From Balanoglossus misakiensis (Eukaryota > Hemichordata): a stretch of DNA of 64,000 nt. A program made the translations under genes and the position numbers. Position 1 is the stretch's first letter. Every line of letters starts with the position of its first letter. Under the pieces are notes generated by a model. The model was given only the letters and a program-made list of their open reading frames with translations, was not told where the DNA came from and did no database searches. Shown here in pieces: positions 35,431-48,829 of this stretch. The stretch covers positions 10,912,001 to 10,976,000 of the forward strand of contig CM082588.2 in the NCBI GenBank assembly GCA_040954595.2, read 5' to 3'.

Positions 35431-38400
35431 TATGCAAAATCTCAAAATTTAGTCGATTTTTGAAAAAAATCATGGGTTCGTTCAATTTTGAAAAAAAACA
35501 TGGGTGAAAATCATCAAAAAATTACAAATTTTCGACTTTGCAAAATCTCAAAATTTTGTCGATTTTTGAAAAAAAATCATGGGTGAAAATCATTAATAAA
35601 TGACAAATTTTCGACTTTGCAAAATCTAAAAATTTTGTCGATTTTTGAAAAAAATCATGGGTGAAAATCATCAAAAAATGACAAATTTTCGACTTTGCAA
35701 AATCTCAAAATTTTGTCGATTTTTGAAAAAAAATCATGGGTTCGTTGATTTTTGAAAAAAAACATGGGTGAAAATCATCAAAAAATTACAAATTTTCGAA
35801 TTTGCAAAATCTCAAAATTTTGTCGATTTTTGAAAAAAATCATGGGTGAAAATAATCAAAAAATTACAAATTTTCGACTTTGCAAAATCTAAAAATTTTG
35901 TCGATTTTTGAAAAAAATCATGGGTGAAAATCATCAAAAAATGACAAATTTTCGACTGCAAAATCTCAAAATTTAGTCGATTTTTGAAAAAAATCATGGG
36001 TTCGTTCAATTTTGAAAAAAAACATGGGTGAAAATCATCAAAAAATTACAAATTTTCGACTTTGCAAAATCTCAAAATTTTGTCGATTTTTGAAAAAAAA
36101 TCATGGGTGAAAATCATTAATAAATGACAAATTTTCGACTTTGCAAAATCTCAAAATTTCGTCGATTTTTGAAAAAAAATCATGGGTGAAAATCATCAAA
36201 AAATTACAAATTTTCGACTTTGCAAAATCTCAAAATTTCGTCGATTTTTGAGAAAAATCATGGGTGAAAATCATCAAAAAATGACAAATTTTCGACTTTG
36301 CAAAATCTCAAAATTTTGTCGATTTTTGAAAAAAAATCATGGGTTCGTTGATTTTTGAAAAAAAACATGGGTGAAAATCATCAAAAAATTACAAATTTTC
36401 GAATTTGCAAAATCTCAAAATTTCTTAAATTTTTGAAAAAAAGTCATGGGTGAAAATCATCAAAAAATTACAAATTTTCGTCTTTGCAAAATCTCAAAAT
36501 TTCGTCGATTTTTGAAAAAAAAAATCATGGGTAAAAATCATCAAAAAATTACAAATTTTCGACTTTGCAAAATCTAAAAATTTTGTCGATTTTTGAAAAA
36601 AATCATGGGTGAAAATCATCAAAAAATGACAAATTTTCGACTTTGCAAAATCTCAAAATTTCGTAGATTTTTGAAAAAAAAAAATCATGGGTAAAAATCA
36701 TCAAAAAATTACAAATTTTCGACTTTGCAAAATCTAAAAATTTTGTCGATTTTTGAAAACAATCATGGGTGAAAATCATCAAAAAATGACAAATTTTCGA
36801 CTTTGCAAAATCTCAAAATTTTGTCGATTTTTGAAAAAAAATCATGGGTGAAAATCATTAATAAATGACAAATTTTCGACTTTGCAAAATCTCAAAATTT
36901 CGTCGATTTTTGAAAAAAAATCATGGGTGAAAATCATCAAAAAATTACAAATTTTCGACTTTGCAAAATCTCAAAATTTCGTCGATTTTTGAGAAAAATC
37001 ATGGGTGAAAATCATCAAAAAATGACAAATTTTCGACTTTGCAAAATCTCAAAATTTTATCGATTTTTGAAAAAAATCATGGGTTCGTTCAATTTTGAAA
37101 AAAAACATGGGTGAAAATCATCAAAAAATTACAAATTTTCGACTTTGCAAAATCTCAAAATTTCGTCGATTTTTGAAAAAAAATCATGGGTGAAAATCAT
37201 CAAAAAATTACAAATTTTCTACTTTGCAAAATCTCAAAATTTCGTAAATTTTTGAAAAAAAGTCATGGGTGAAAATCATCAAAAAATTACAAATTTTCGT
37301 CTTTGCAAAATCACAAAATTTCGTCGATTTTTGAAAAAAAAAATCATGGGTAAAAATCATCAAAAAATTACAAATTTTCGACTTTGCAAAATCTAAAAAT
37401 TTTGTCGATTTTTGAAAAAAATCATGGGTGAAAATCATCAAAAAATGACAAATTTTCGTCTTTGCAAAATCTCAAAATTTCGTCCATTTTTGAATAAAAA
37501 TCATGGGTGAAAATCATCAAAAAATGACACATTTTCGACTTTGCAAAATCTAAAAATTTCGTCGATTTTTGAAAAAAATCATGGTTGAAAATCATCAAAA
37601 AATGACAAAATTTTCGACTTTGTAAAATCACAAAATTTCGTCGATTTTGAAAAAAATCATAGGTTCGTCGATTTCTAAAAAAAAACATGGGTGAAAATCA
37701 TCAAAAAATGACAAATTTTCGACTTTGCAAAATCTCAAAATTTCGTCGATTTTTGAAAAAAATCATGGGTGAAAATCATCAAAAAATGACAAATTTTCGA
37801 CTTCGCAAAATCTCAAAATTTCGTCAATTTTTGAAAAAATCAGGGGTAAAAATCATCAAAAAATGACAAATTTTCGTCTTTGCTAAATCTCAAAATTTCG
37901 TCGGTTTTTGAAAAATAATATGGGTTCGTTCAATTTTGAAAAAAAACATGGGTGAAAATCATCAAAAAATTACAAATTTTCGACTTTGCAAAATCTCAAA
38001 ATTTTGTCGATTTTTGAAAAAAAATCATGGGTGAAAATCATTAATAAATGACAAATTTTCGACTTTGCAAAATCTCAAAATTTCGTCGATTTTTGAAAAA
38101 AAATCATGGGTGAAAATCATCAAAAAATTACAAATTTTCGACTTTGCAAAATCTCAAAATTTCGTCGATTTTCGAGAAAAATCATGGGTGAAAATCATCA
38201 AAAAATGACAAATTTTCGACTATGCAAAATCTCAAAATTTAGTCGATTTTTGAAAAAAATCATGGGTTCGTTCAATTTTGAAAAAAAACATGGGTGAAAA
38301 TCATCAAAAAATTACAAATTTTCGACTTTGCAAAATCTCAAAATTTTGTCGATTTTTGATAAAAAATCATGGGTGAAAATCATTAATAAATGACAAATTT

Positions 38401-41251
38401 TCGACTTTGCAAAATCTAAAAATTTTGTCGATTTTTGAAAAAAATCATGGGTGAAAATCATCAAAAAATGACAAATTTTCGACTTTGCAAAATCTCAAAA
38501 TTTTGTCGATTTTTGAAAAAAAATCATGGGTTCGTTGATTTTTGAAAAAAAACATGGGTGAAAATCATCAAAAAATTACAAATTTTCGAATTTGCAAAAT
38601 CTCAAAATTTTGTCGATTTTTGAAAAAAATCATGGGTGAAAATAATCAAAAAATTACAAATTTTCGACTTTGCAAAATCTAAAAATTTTGTCGATTTTTG
38701 AAAAAAATCATGGGTGAAAATCATCAAAAAATGACAAATTTTCGACTATGCAAAATCTCAAAATTTAGTCGATTTTTGAAAAAAATCATGGGTTCGTTCA
38801 ATTTTGAAAAAAAACATGGGTGAAAATCATCAAAAAATTACAAATTTTCGACTTTGCAAAATCTCAAAATTTTGTCGATTTTTGAAAAAAAATCATGGGT
38901 GAAAATCATTAATAAATGACAAATTTTCGACTTTGCAAAATCTCAAAATTTCGTCGATTTTTGAAAAAAAATCATGGGTGAAAATCATCAAAAAATTACA
39001 AATTTTCGACTTTGCAAAATCTCAAAATTTCGTCGATTTTTGAGAAAAATCATGGGTGAAAATCATCAAAAAATGACAAATTTTCGACTTTGCAAAATCT
39101 CAAAATTTTGTCGATTTTTGAAAAAAAATCATGGGTTCGTTGATTTTTGAAAAAAAACATGGGTGAAAATCATCAAAAAATTACAAATTTTCGAATTTGC
39201 AAAATCTCAAAATTTCTTAAATTTTTGAAAAAAAGTCATGGGTGAAAATCATCAAAAAATTACAAATTTTCGTCTTTGCAAAATCTCAAAATTTCGTCGA
39301 TTTTTGAAAAAAAAAATCATGGGTAAAAATCATCAAAAAATTACAAATTTTCGACTTTGCAAAATCACAAAATTTCGTCGATTTTTGAAAAAAAAAACGG
39401 GTGAAAATCATCAAAAAATTACAAATTTTCGACTTTGCAAAATCACAAAATTTCGTAAATTTTTGAAAAAAAGTCATGGGTGAAAATCATCAAAAAATTA
39501 CAAATTTTCGTCTTTGCAAAATCTCAAAATTTCGTCGATTTTTGAAAAAAAAAATCATGGGTAAAAATCATCAAAAAATTACAAATTTTCGACTTTGCAA
39601 AATCTAAAAATTTTGTCGATTTTTGAAAAAAATCATGGGTGAAAATCATCAAAAAATGACAAATTTTCGTCTTTGCAAAATCTCAAAATTTCGTCCATTT
39701 TTGAATAAAAATCATGGGTGAAAATCATCAAAAAATGACACATTTTCGACTTTGCAAAATCTAAAAATTTCGTCGATTTTTGAAAAAAATCATGGTTGAA
39801 AATCATCAAAAAATGACAAAATTTTCGACTTTGTAAAATCACAAAATTTCGTCGATTTTGAAAAAAATCATAGGTTCGTCGATTTCTAAAAAAAAACATG
39901 GGTGAAAATCATCAAAAAATGACAAATTTTCGACTTTGCAAAATCTCAAAATTTCGTCGATTTTTGAAAAAAATCATGGGTGAAAATCATCAAAAAATGA
40001 CAAATTTTCGACTTCGCAAAATCTCAAAATTTCGTCAATTTTTGAAAAAATCAGGGGTAAAAATCATCAAAAAATGACAAATTTTCGTCTTTGCTAAATC
40101 TCAAAATTTCGTCGGTTTTTGAAAAATAATATGGGTGAAAATCATCAAAAAATGACAAATTTTCGACTTTGCAAAATCTCAAAATTTCGTCCATTTTTGA
40201 AAAAAAATCATGGGTAAAAATCATCAAAAAATGACAAATTTTCGTCTTTGCAAAATCTCAAAATTTCTTCCATTTAAAAAAAAAAGCATGGGGGAAAATC
40301 ATCAAAAAATGACAAATTTTCGTCTTTGCAAAATCTCAAAATTTCGTCCATTTAAAAAAAAAAACATGGGGGAAAATCATCAAAAAATGACAAATTTTCG
40401 ACTTTGCAAAATCTCAAAATTTCGTCGATTTTGAAAAAAAACATTGGGGGAAAATCATCAAAAAATGACAAATTATCGACTTTGCACAATCTCACAATTT
40501 CGTCGATTTTTGAAAAAAATCATGGGTGAAAATCATCAAAAAATTACAAATTTTCGACTTTGCAAAATCTCAACATTTCGTCGATTTTTGAAAAAAATCA
40601 TGGGTGAAAATCATCAAAAAATGACAAATTTTCGACTTTGCAAAATCTCACAATTTCGTCGATTTTTGAAAAAAATCATGGGTGAAAATCATCAAAAAAT
40701 TACAAATTTTTGACTTTGCAAAATCTCAACATTTCGTCGATTTTTGAAAAAAATCATGGGTGAAAATCATCAAAAAATGACAAATTTTCGACTTTGCAAA
40801 ATCTCAAAATTTCGTCAATTTTTGAAAAAATCACGGGTGAAAATCATCAAAAAATGACAAATTTTCGTCTTTGCAAAATCTCAAAATTTCGTCGGTTTTT
40901 GAAAAATAATATGGTTGAAAATCATCAAAAAATGACAAAATTATCGACTTTGCAAAATCTCACAATTTCGTCGATTTTTGAAAAAAAATCATGGGTGAAA
41001 ATCATCAAAAAATTACAAATTTTCGACTTTGCAAAATCTCAACATTTCGTCGATTTTTGAAAAAAATCATGGGTGAAAATCATCAAAAAATGACAAATTT
41101 TCGACTTTGCAAAATCTCAAAATTTCGTCCATTTTAAAAAAAAAACATGGGGGAAAATCATCAAAAAATGAGAATATTTTCGACTTTGCAAAATCTCAAA
41201 ATTTCGTCGATTTTGAAAAAAATCATAGGTTCGTCGATTTAAAAAAAAAAC

Positions 41252-43994
41252 ATGGGTGAAAATCATCAAAAAATGACAAATTTTCGACTTTGCAAAATCT
41301 CACAATTTCGTCGATTTTTGAAAAAAATCATGGGAGAAAATCATCAAAAAATGACAAATTTTCGACTTTGCAAAATCTCAACATTTCGTCGATTTTTGAA
41401 AAAAATCATGGGTGAAAATCATCAAAAAATGACAAATTTTCGACTTTGCAAAATCTCAAAATTTCGTCGATTTTTGAAAAAAAATCATGGGTGTAAATCA
41501 TCAAAAAATGACAAATTTTCGTCTTTGCAAAATCTCAAAATTTCGTCCATTTTTGAATAAAAATCATGGGTGAAAATCATCAAAAAATGACAAATTTTCG
41601 ACTTTGCAAAATCTAAAAATTTCGTCGATTTTTGAAAAAAATCATGGGTGTAAATCATCAAAAAATGACAAATTTTCGTCTTTGCAAAATCTCAAAATTT
41701 CGTCCATTTTTGAATAAAAATCATGGGTGTAAATCATCAAAAAATGACAAATTTTCGACTTTGCAAAATCTAAAAATTTCGTCGAATTTTTGAAAAAAAT
41801 CATGGTTGAAAATCATCAAAAAATGACAAAATTTTCGACTTTGTAAAATCACAAAATTTCGTCGATTTTGAAAAAAATCATGGGTGTAAATCATCAAAAA
41901 ATGACAAATTTTCGTCTTTGCAAAATCTCAAAATTTCGTCCATTTTTGAATAAAAATCATGGGTGAAAATCATCAAAAAATGACAAATTTTCGTCTTTGC
42001 AAAATCTCAAAATTTCGTCGATTTTTGAAAAAAAATCATGGGTGTAAATCATCAAAAAATGACAAATTTTCGTCTTTGCAAAATCTCAAAATTTCGTCCA
42101 TTTTTGAATAAAAATCATGGGTGAAAATCATCAAAAAATGACAAATTTTCGTCTTTGCAAAATCTCAAAATTTCGTCGATTTTTGAAAAAAAAATCATGG
42201 GTGTAAATCATCAAAAAATGACAAATTTTCGACTTTGCAAAATCTAAAAATTTCGTCGATTTTTGAAAAAAATCATGGGTGTAAATCATCAAAAAATGAC
42301 AAATTTTCGTCTTTGCAAAATCTCAAAATTTCGTCCATTTTTGAATAAAAATCATGGGTGTAAATCATCAAAAAATGACAAATTTTCGACTTTGCAAAAT
42401 CTAAAAATTTCGTCGATTTTTGAAAAAAATCATGGTTGAAAATCATCAAAAAATGACAAAATTTTCGACTTTGTAAAATCACAAAATTTCGTCGATTTTG
42501 AAAAAAATCATAGGTTCGTCGATTTCTAAAAAAAAACATTGGTGAAAATCATCAAAAAATGACAAATTTTCGACTTTGCAAAATCTCAAAATTTCGTCGA
42601 TTTTTGAAAAAAATCATGGGTGAAAATCATCAAAAAATGACAAATTTTCGACTTCGCAAAATCTCAAAATTTCGTCAATTTTTGAAAAAATCAGGGGTAA
42701 AAATCATCAAAAAATGACAAATTTTCGTCTTTGCTAAATCTCAAAATTTCGTCGGTTTTTGAAAAATAATATGGGTGAAAATCATCAAAAAATGACAAAT
42801 TTTCGACTTTGCAAAATCTCAACATTTCGTCGATTTTTGAAAAAAATCATGGGTGAAAATCATCAAAAAATGACAAATTTTCGACTTTGCAAAATCTCAA
42901 AATTTCGTCCATTTTAAAAAAAAAAACATGGGGGAAAATCATCAAAAAATGAGAAAATTTTCGACTTTGCAAAATCTCAAAATTTCGTCGATTTTGAAAA
43001 AAATCATAGGTTCGTCGATTTAAAAAAAAAAACATGGGTGAAAATCATCAAAAAATGACAAATTTTCGACTTTGCAAAATCTCACAATTTCGTCGATTTT
43101 TGAAAAAAATCATGGGAGAAAATCATCAAAAAATGACAAATTTTCGACTTTGCAAAATCTCAACATTTCGTCGATTTTTGAAAAAAATCATGGGTGAAAA
43201 TCATCAAAAAATGACAAATTTTCGACTTTGCAAAATCTCACAATTTCGTCGATTTTTGAAAAAAATCATGGGTGAAAATCATCAAAAAATTACAAATTTT
43301 CGACTTTGCAAAATCTCAACATTTCGTCAATTTTTGAAAAAATCATGGGTGAAAATCATCAAAAAATGACAAATTTTCGTCTTTGCAAAATCTCAAAATT
43401 TCGTCGGTTTTTGAAAAATAATATGGTTGAAAATCATCAAAAAATGACAAAAATATCGACTTTGCAAAATCTCACAATTTCGTCGATTTTTGAAAAAAAA
43501 TCATGGGTGAAAGTCATCAAAAAATGACAAATTTTCGACTTTGCAAAATCTCAAAATTTCGTCCATTTTAAAAAAAAAACATGGGGGAAAATCATCAAAA
43601 AATGAGAAAATTTTCGACTTTGCAAAATCTCAAAATTTCGTCGATTTTGAAAAAAATCATAGGTTCGTCGATTTAAAAAAAAAACATGGGTGAAAATCAT
43701 CAAAAAATGACAAATTTTCGACTTTGCAAAATCTCACAATTTCGTCGATTTTTGAAAAAAATCATGGGAGAAAATCATCAAAAAATGACAAATTTTCGAC
43801 TTTGCAAAATCTCAACATTTCGTCGATTTTTGAAAAAAATCATGGGTGAAAATCATCAAAAAATGACAAATTTTCGACTTTGCAAAATCTCAAAATTTCG
43901 TCGATTTTTGAAAAAAAATCATGGGTGTAAATCATCAAAAAATGACAAATTTTCGTCTTTGCAAAATCTCAAAATTTCGTCCATTTTTGAATAA
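41252..43994 (+). repeat. 2,434-bp duplication within the satellite
   Basis: The segments at 41252-41560 and 43686-43994 have identical translation, as do neighbouring stretches, at an offset of 2,434 bp. This region uses another monomer set (CACAATTTCGTCG, CAACATTTCGTCG, CCATTTTAAAAAAAAAACAT, ATAGGTTCGTCG) from the 22-40 kb part, indicating separately homogenised domains in one array. Confidence 0.65.
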
Positions 43995-46900
43995 AAATCA
44001 TGGGTGAAAATCATCAAAAAATGACACATTTTCGACTTTGCAAAATCTAAAAATTTCGTCGATTTTTGAAAAAAATCATGGTTGAAAATCATCAAAAAAT
44101 GACAAAATTTTCGACTTTGTAAAATCACAAAATTTCGTCGATTTTGAAAAAAATCATAGGTTCGTCGATTTCTAAAAAAAAACATGGGTGAAAATCATCA
44201 AAAAATGACAAATTTTCGACTTTGCAAAATCTCAAAATTTCGTCGATTTTTGAAAAAAATCATGGGTGAAAATCATCAAAAAATGACAAATTTTCGACTT
44301 CGCAAAATCTCAAAATTTCGTCAATTTTTGAAAAAATCAGGGGTAAAAATCATCAAAAAATGACAAATTTTCGTCTTTGCTAAATCTCAAAATTTCGTCG
44401 GTTTTTGAAAAATAATATGGGTGAAAATCATCAAAAAATGACAAATTTTCGACTTTGCAAAATCTCAACATTTCGTCGATTTTTGAAAAAAATCATGGGT
44501 GAAAATCATCAAAAAATGACAAATTTTCGACTTTGCAAAATCTCAAAATTTCGTCCATTTAAAAAAAAAAACATTGGGGAAAATCATCAAAAAATGAGAA
44601 AATTTTCGACTTTGCAAAATCTCAAAATTTCGTCGATTTTGAAAAAAATCATAGGTTCGTCGATTTAAAAAAAAAAACATGGGTGAAAATCATCAAAAAA
44701 TGACAAATTTTCGACTTTGCAAAATCTCAACATTTCGTCGATTTTTGAAAAAAATCATGGGTGAAAATCATCAAAAAATGACAAATTATCGACTTTGCAA
44801 AATCTCACAATTTCGTCGATTTTTGAAAAAAATCATGGGTGAAAATCATCAAAAAATTACAAATTTTCGACTTTGCAAAATCTCAACATTTCGTCGATTT
44901 TTTAAAAAAATCATGGGTGAAAATCATCAAAAAATGACAAATTTTCGACTTTGCAAAATCTCAAAATTTCGTCAATTTTTGAAAAAAATCATGGGTGAAA
45001 ATCATCAAAAAATGACAAATTTTCGACTTTGCAAAATCTCAAAATTTCGTCAATTTTTGAAAAAAATCATGGGTGAAAATCATCAAAAAATGACAAATTT
45101 TCGACTTTGCAAAATCTCAACATTTCATCGATTTTTGAAAAAAAATCATGGTTGAAAATCATCAAAAAATGACAAATTTTCGTCTTTGCAAAATCTCAAA
45201 ATTTCGTCCATTTTTGAATAAAAATCATGGGTGAAAATCATCAAAAAATGACACATTTTCGACTTTGCAAAATCTAAAAATTTCGTCGATTTTTGAAAAA
45301 AATCATGGGTGATAATCATCAAAAAATGACAAATTATCGACTTTGCAAAATCTCAAAATTTCGTCGATTTTGAAAAAAAACATTGGGGGAAAATCATCAA
45401 AAAATGACAAATTATCGACTTTGCAAAATCTCAAAATTTCGTCCATTTTAAAAAAAAAACATGGGGGAAAATCATCAAAAAATGACAAATTTTCGACTTT
45501 GCAAAATCTCAACATTTCATCGATTTTTGAAAAAAATCATGGGTGAAAATCATCAAAAAATGACAAATTTTCGTCTATGCAAAATCTCAAAATTTCGTCG
45601 GTTTTTGAAAAATAATATGGTTGAAAATCATCAAAAAATGACAAAATTATCGACTTTGCAAAATCTCACAATTTCGTCGATTTTTGAAAAAAAATCATGG
45701 GTGAAAATCATCAAAAAATTACAAATTTTCGACTTTGCAAAATCTCAACATTTCGTCGATTTTTGAAAAAAATCATGGGTGAAAATCATCAAAAAATGAC
45801 AAATTTTCGACTTTGCAAAATCTCAAAATTTCGTCCATTTTAAAAAAAAAACATGGGGGAAAATCATCAAAAAATGAGAAAATTTTCGACTTTGCAAAAT
45901 CTCAAAATTTCGTCGATTTTGAAAAAAAACATTGGGGGAAAATCATCAAAAAATGACAAATTATCGACTTTGCAAAATCTCACAATTTCGTCGATTTTTG
46001 AAAAAAATCATGGGTGAAAATCATCAAAAAATTACAAATTTTCGACTTTGCAAAATCTCAACATTTCGTCGATTTTTGAAAAAAATCATGGGTGAAAATC
46101 ATCAAAAAATTACAAATTTTCGACTTTGCAAAATCTCAACATTTCGTCGATTTTTGAAAAAAATCATGGGTGAAAATCATCAAAAAATGACAAATTTTCG
46201 ACTTTGCAAAATCTCAAAATTTCGTCAATTTTTGAAAAAATCATGGGTGAAAATCATCAAAAAATGACAAATTTTCGTCTATGCAAAATCTCAAAATTTC
46301 GTCGGTTTTTGAAAAATAATATGGTTGAAAATCATCAAAAAATGACAAAATTATCGACTTTGCAAAATCTCAACATTTCGTCGATTTTTGAAAAAAATCA
46401 TGGGTGAAAATCATCAAAAAATGACAAATTTTCGACTTTGCAAAATCTCAAAATTTCGTCGATTTTGAAAAAAATCATAGGTTCGTCGATTTAAAAAAAA
46501 AAAACATGGGTGAAAATCATCAAAAAATGACAAATTTTCGACTTTGCAAAATCTCACAATTTCGTCGATTTTTGAAAAAAATCATGGGAGAAAATCATCA
46601 AAAAATGACAAATTTTCGACTTTGCAAAATCTCAACATTTCGTCGATTTTTGAAAAAAATCATGGGTGAAAATCATCAAAAAATGACAAATTTTCGACTT
46701 TGCAAAATCTCAACATTTCGTCGATTTTTGAAAAAAATCATGGGTGAAAATCATCAAAAAATGACAAATTTTCGACTTTGCAAAATCTCAAAATTTCGTC
46801 GATTTTGAAAAAAATCATAGGTTCGTCGTTTTTTTTAAAAAAAAACATGGGTGAAAATCATCAAAAAATGACAAATTTTTGACTTTGCAAAATCTCACAA

Positions 46901-48829
46901 TTTCGTCGATTTTTGAAAAAAATCATGGGTGAAAATCATCAAAAAATGACAAATTTTCGACTTTGCAAAATCTCAAAATTTCGTCCATTTTAAAAAAAAA
47001 ACATGGGGGAAAATCATCAAAAAATGACAAATTTTCGACTTTGCAAAATCTCAAAATTTCGTCGATTTTGAAAAAAACCATTGGGGGAAAATCATCAAAA
47101 AATGACAAATTTTCGACTTTGCAAATCTCAAAATTTCGTCAATTTTTGAAAAAATCATGGGTGAAAATCATCAAAAAATGACAAATTTTCGTCTATGCAA
47201 AATCTCAAAATTTCGTCGGTTTTTGAAAAATAATATGGTTGAAAATCATCAAAAAATGACAAAATTATCGACTTTGCAAAATCTCAACATTTCGTCGATT
47301 TTTGAAAAAAATCATGGGTGAAAATCATCAAAAAATGACAAATTTCGACTTTGCAAAATCTCAAAATTTCGTCGATTTTGAAAAAAATCATAGGTTCGTC
47401 GATTTAAATAAAAAAAACATGGGTGAAAATCATCAAAAAATGACAAATTTTCGACTTTGCAAAATCTCACAATTTCGTCGATTTTTGAAAAAAATCATGG
47501 GAGAAAATCATCAAAAAATGACAAATTTTCGACTTTGCAAAATCTCAACATTTCGTCGATTTTTGAAAAAAAATCATGGGTGAAAATCATCAAAAAATGA
47601 CAAATTTTCGACTTTGCAAAATCTCAACATTTCGTCGATTTTTGAAAAAAATCATGGGTGAAAATCATAAAAATATGACAAATTTTCGACTTTGCAAAAT
47701 CTCAAAATTTCGTCGATTTTGAAAAAAATCATAGGTTCGTCGTTTTTTTAAAAAAAAAACATGGGTGAAAATCATCAAAAAATGACAAATTTTTGACTTT
47801 GCAAAATCTCACAATTTCGTCGATTTTTGAAAAAAATCATGGGTGAAAATCATCAAAAAATGACAAATTTTCGACTTTGCAAAATCTCAAAATTTCGTCC
47901 ATTTTAAAAAAAAAACATGGGGGAAAATCATCAAAAAATGACAAATTTTCGACTTTGCAAAATCTCAAAATTTCGTCGATTTTGAAAAAAACCATTGGGG
48001 GAAAATCATCAAAAAATGACAAATTTTCGACTTTGCAAAATCTCAAAATTTCGTCGATTTTGAAAAAAAACCATTGGGGGAAAATCATCAAAAAATTACA
48101 AATTTTCGACTTTGCAAAATCTCAACATTTCGTCGATTTTGAAAAAAAACCATTGGGGGAAAATCATCAAAAAATTACAAATTTTCGACTTTGCAAAATC
48201 TCAACATTTCGTCGATTTTTGAAAAAAATCATGGGTGAAAATAATCAAAAAATGACAAATTTTCGACTTTGCAAAATCTCAAAATTTCGTCGATTTTGAA
48301 AAAAATCATAGGTTCGTCGATTTTAAAAAAAAAACATGGGTGAAAATCATCAAAAAATGACAAATTTTCGACTTTGCAAAATCTCACAATTTTGTCGATT
48401 TTTGAAAAAAATCATGGGAGAAAATCATCAAAAAATGACAAATTTTCGACTTTGCAAAATCTCAAAATTTCGTCGATTTTGAAAAAAATCATAGGTTCGT
48501 CGATTTAAAAAAAAAAAACATGGGTGAAAATCATCAAAAAATGACAAATTTTCGACTTTGCAAAATCTCACAATTTCGTCGATTTTTGAAAAAAATCATG
48601 GGAGAAAATCATCAAAAAATGACAAATTTTCGACTTTGCAAAATCTCAACATTTCGTCGATTTTTGAAAAAAATCATGGGTGAAAATCATCAAAAAATGA
48701 CAAATTTTCGACTTTGCAAAATCTCAACATTTCGTCGATTTTTGAAAAAAATCATGGGTGAAAATCATCAAAAAATGACAAATTTTCGACTTTGCAAAAT
48801 CTCAAAATTTCGTCGATTTTGAAAAAAAT

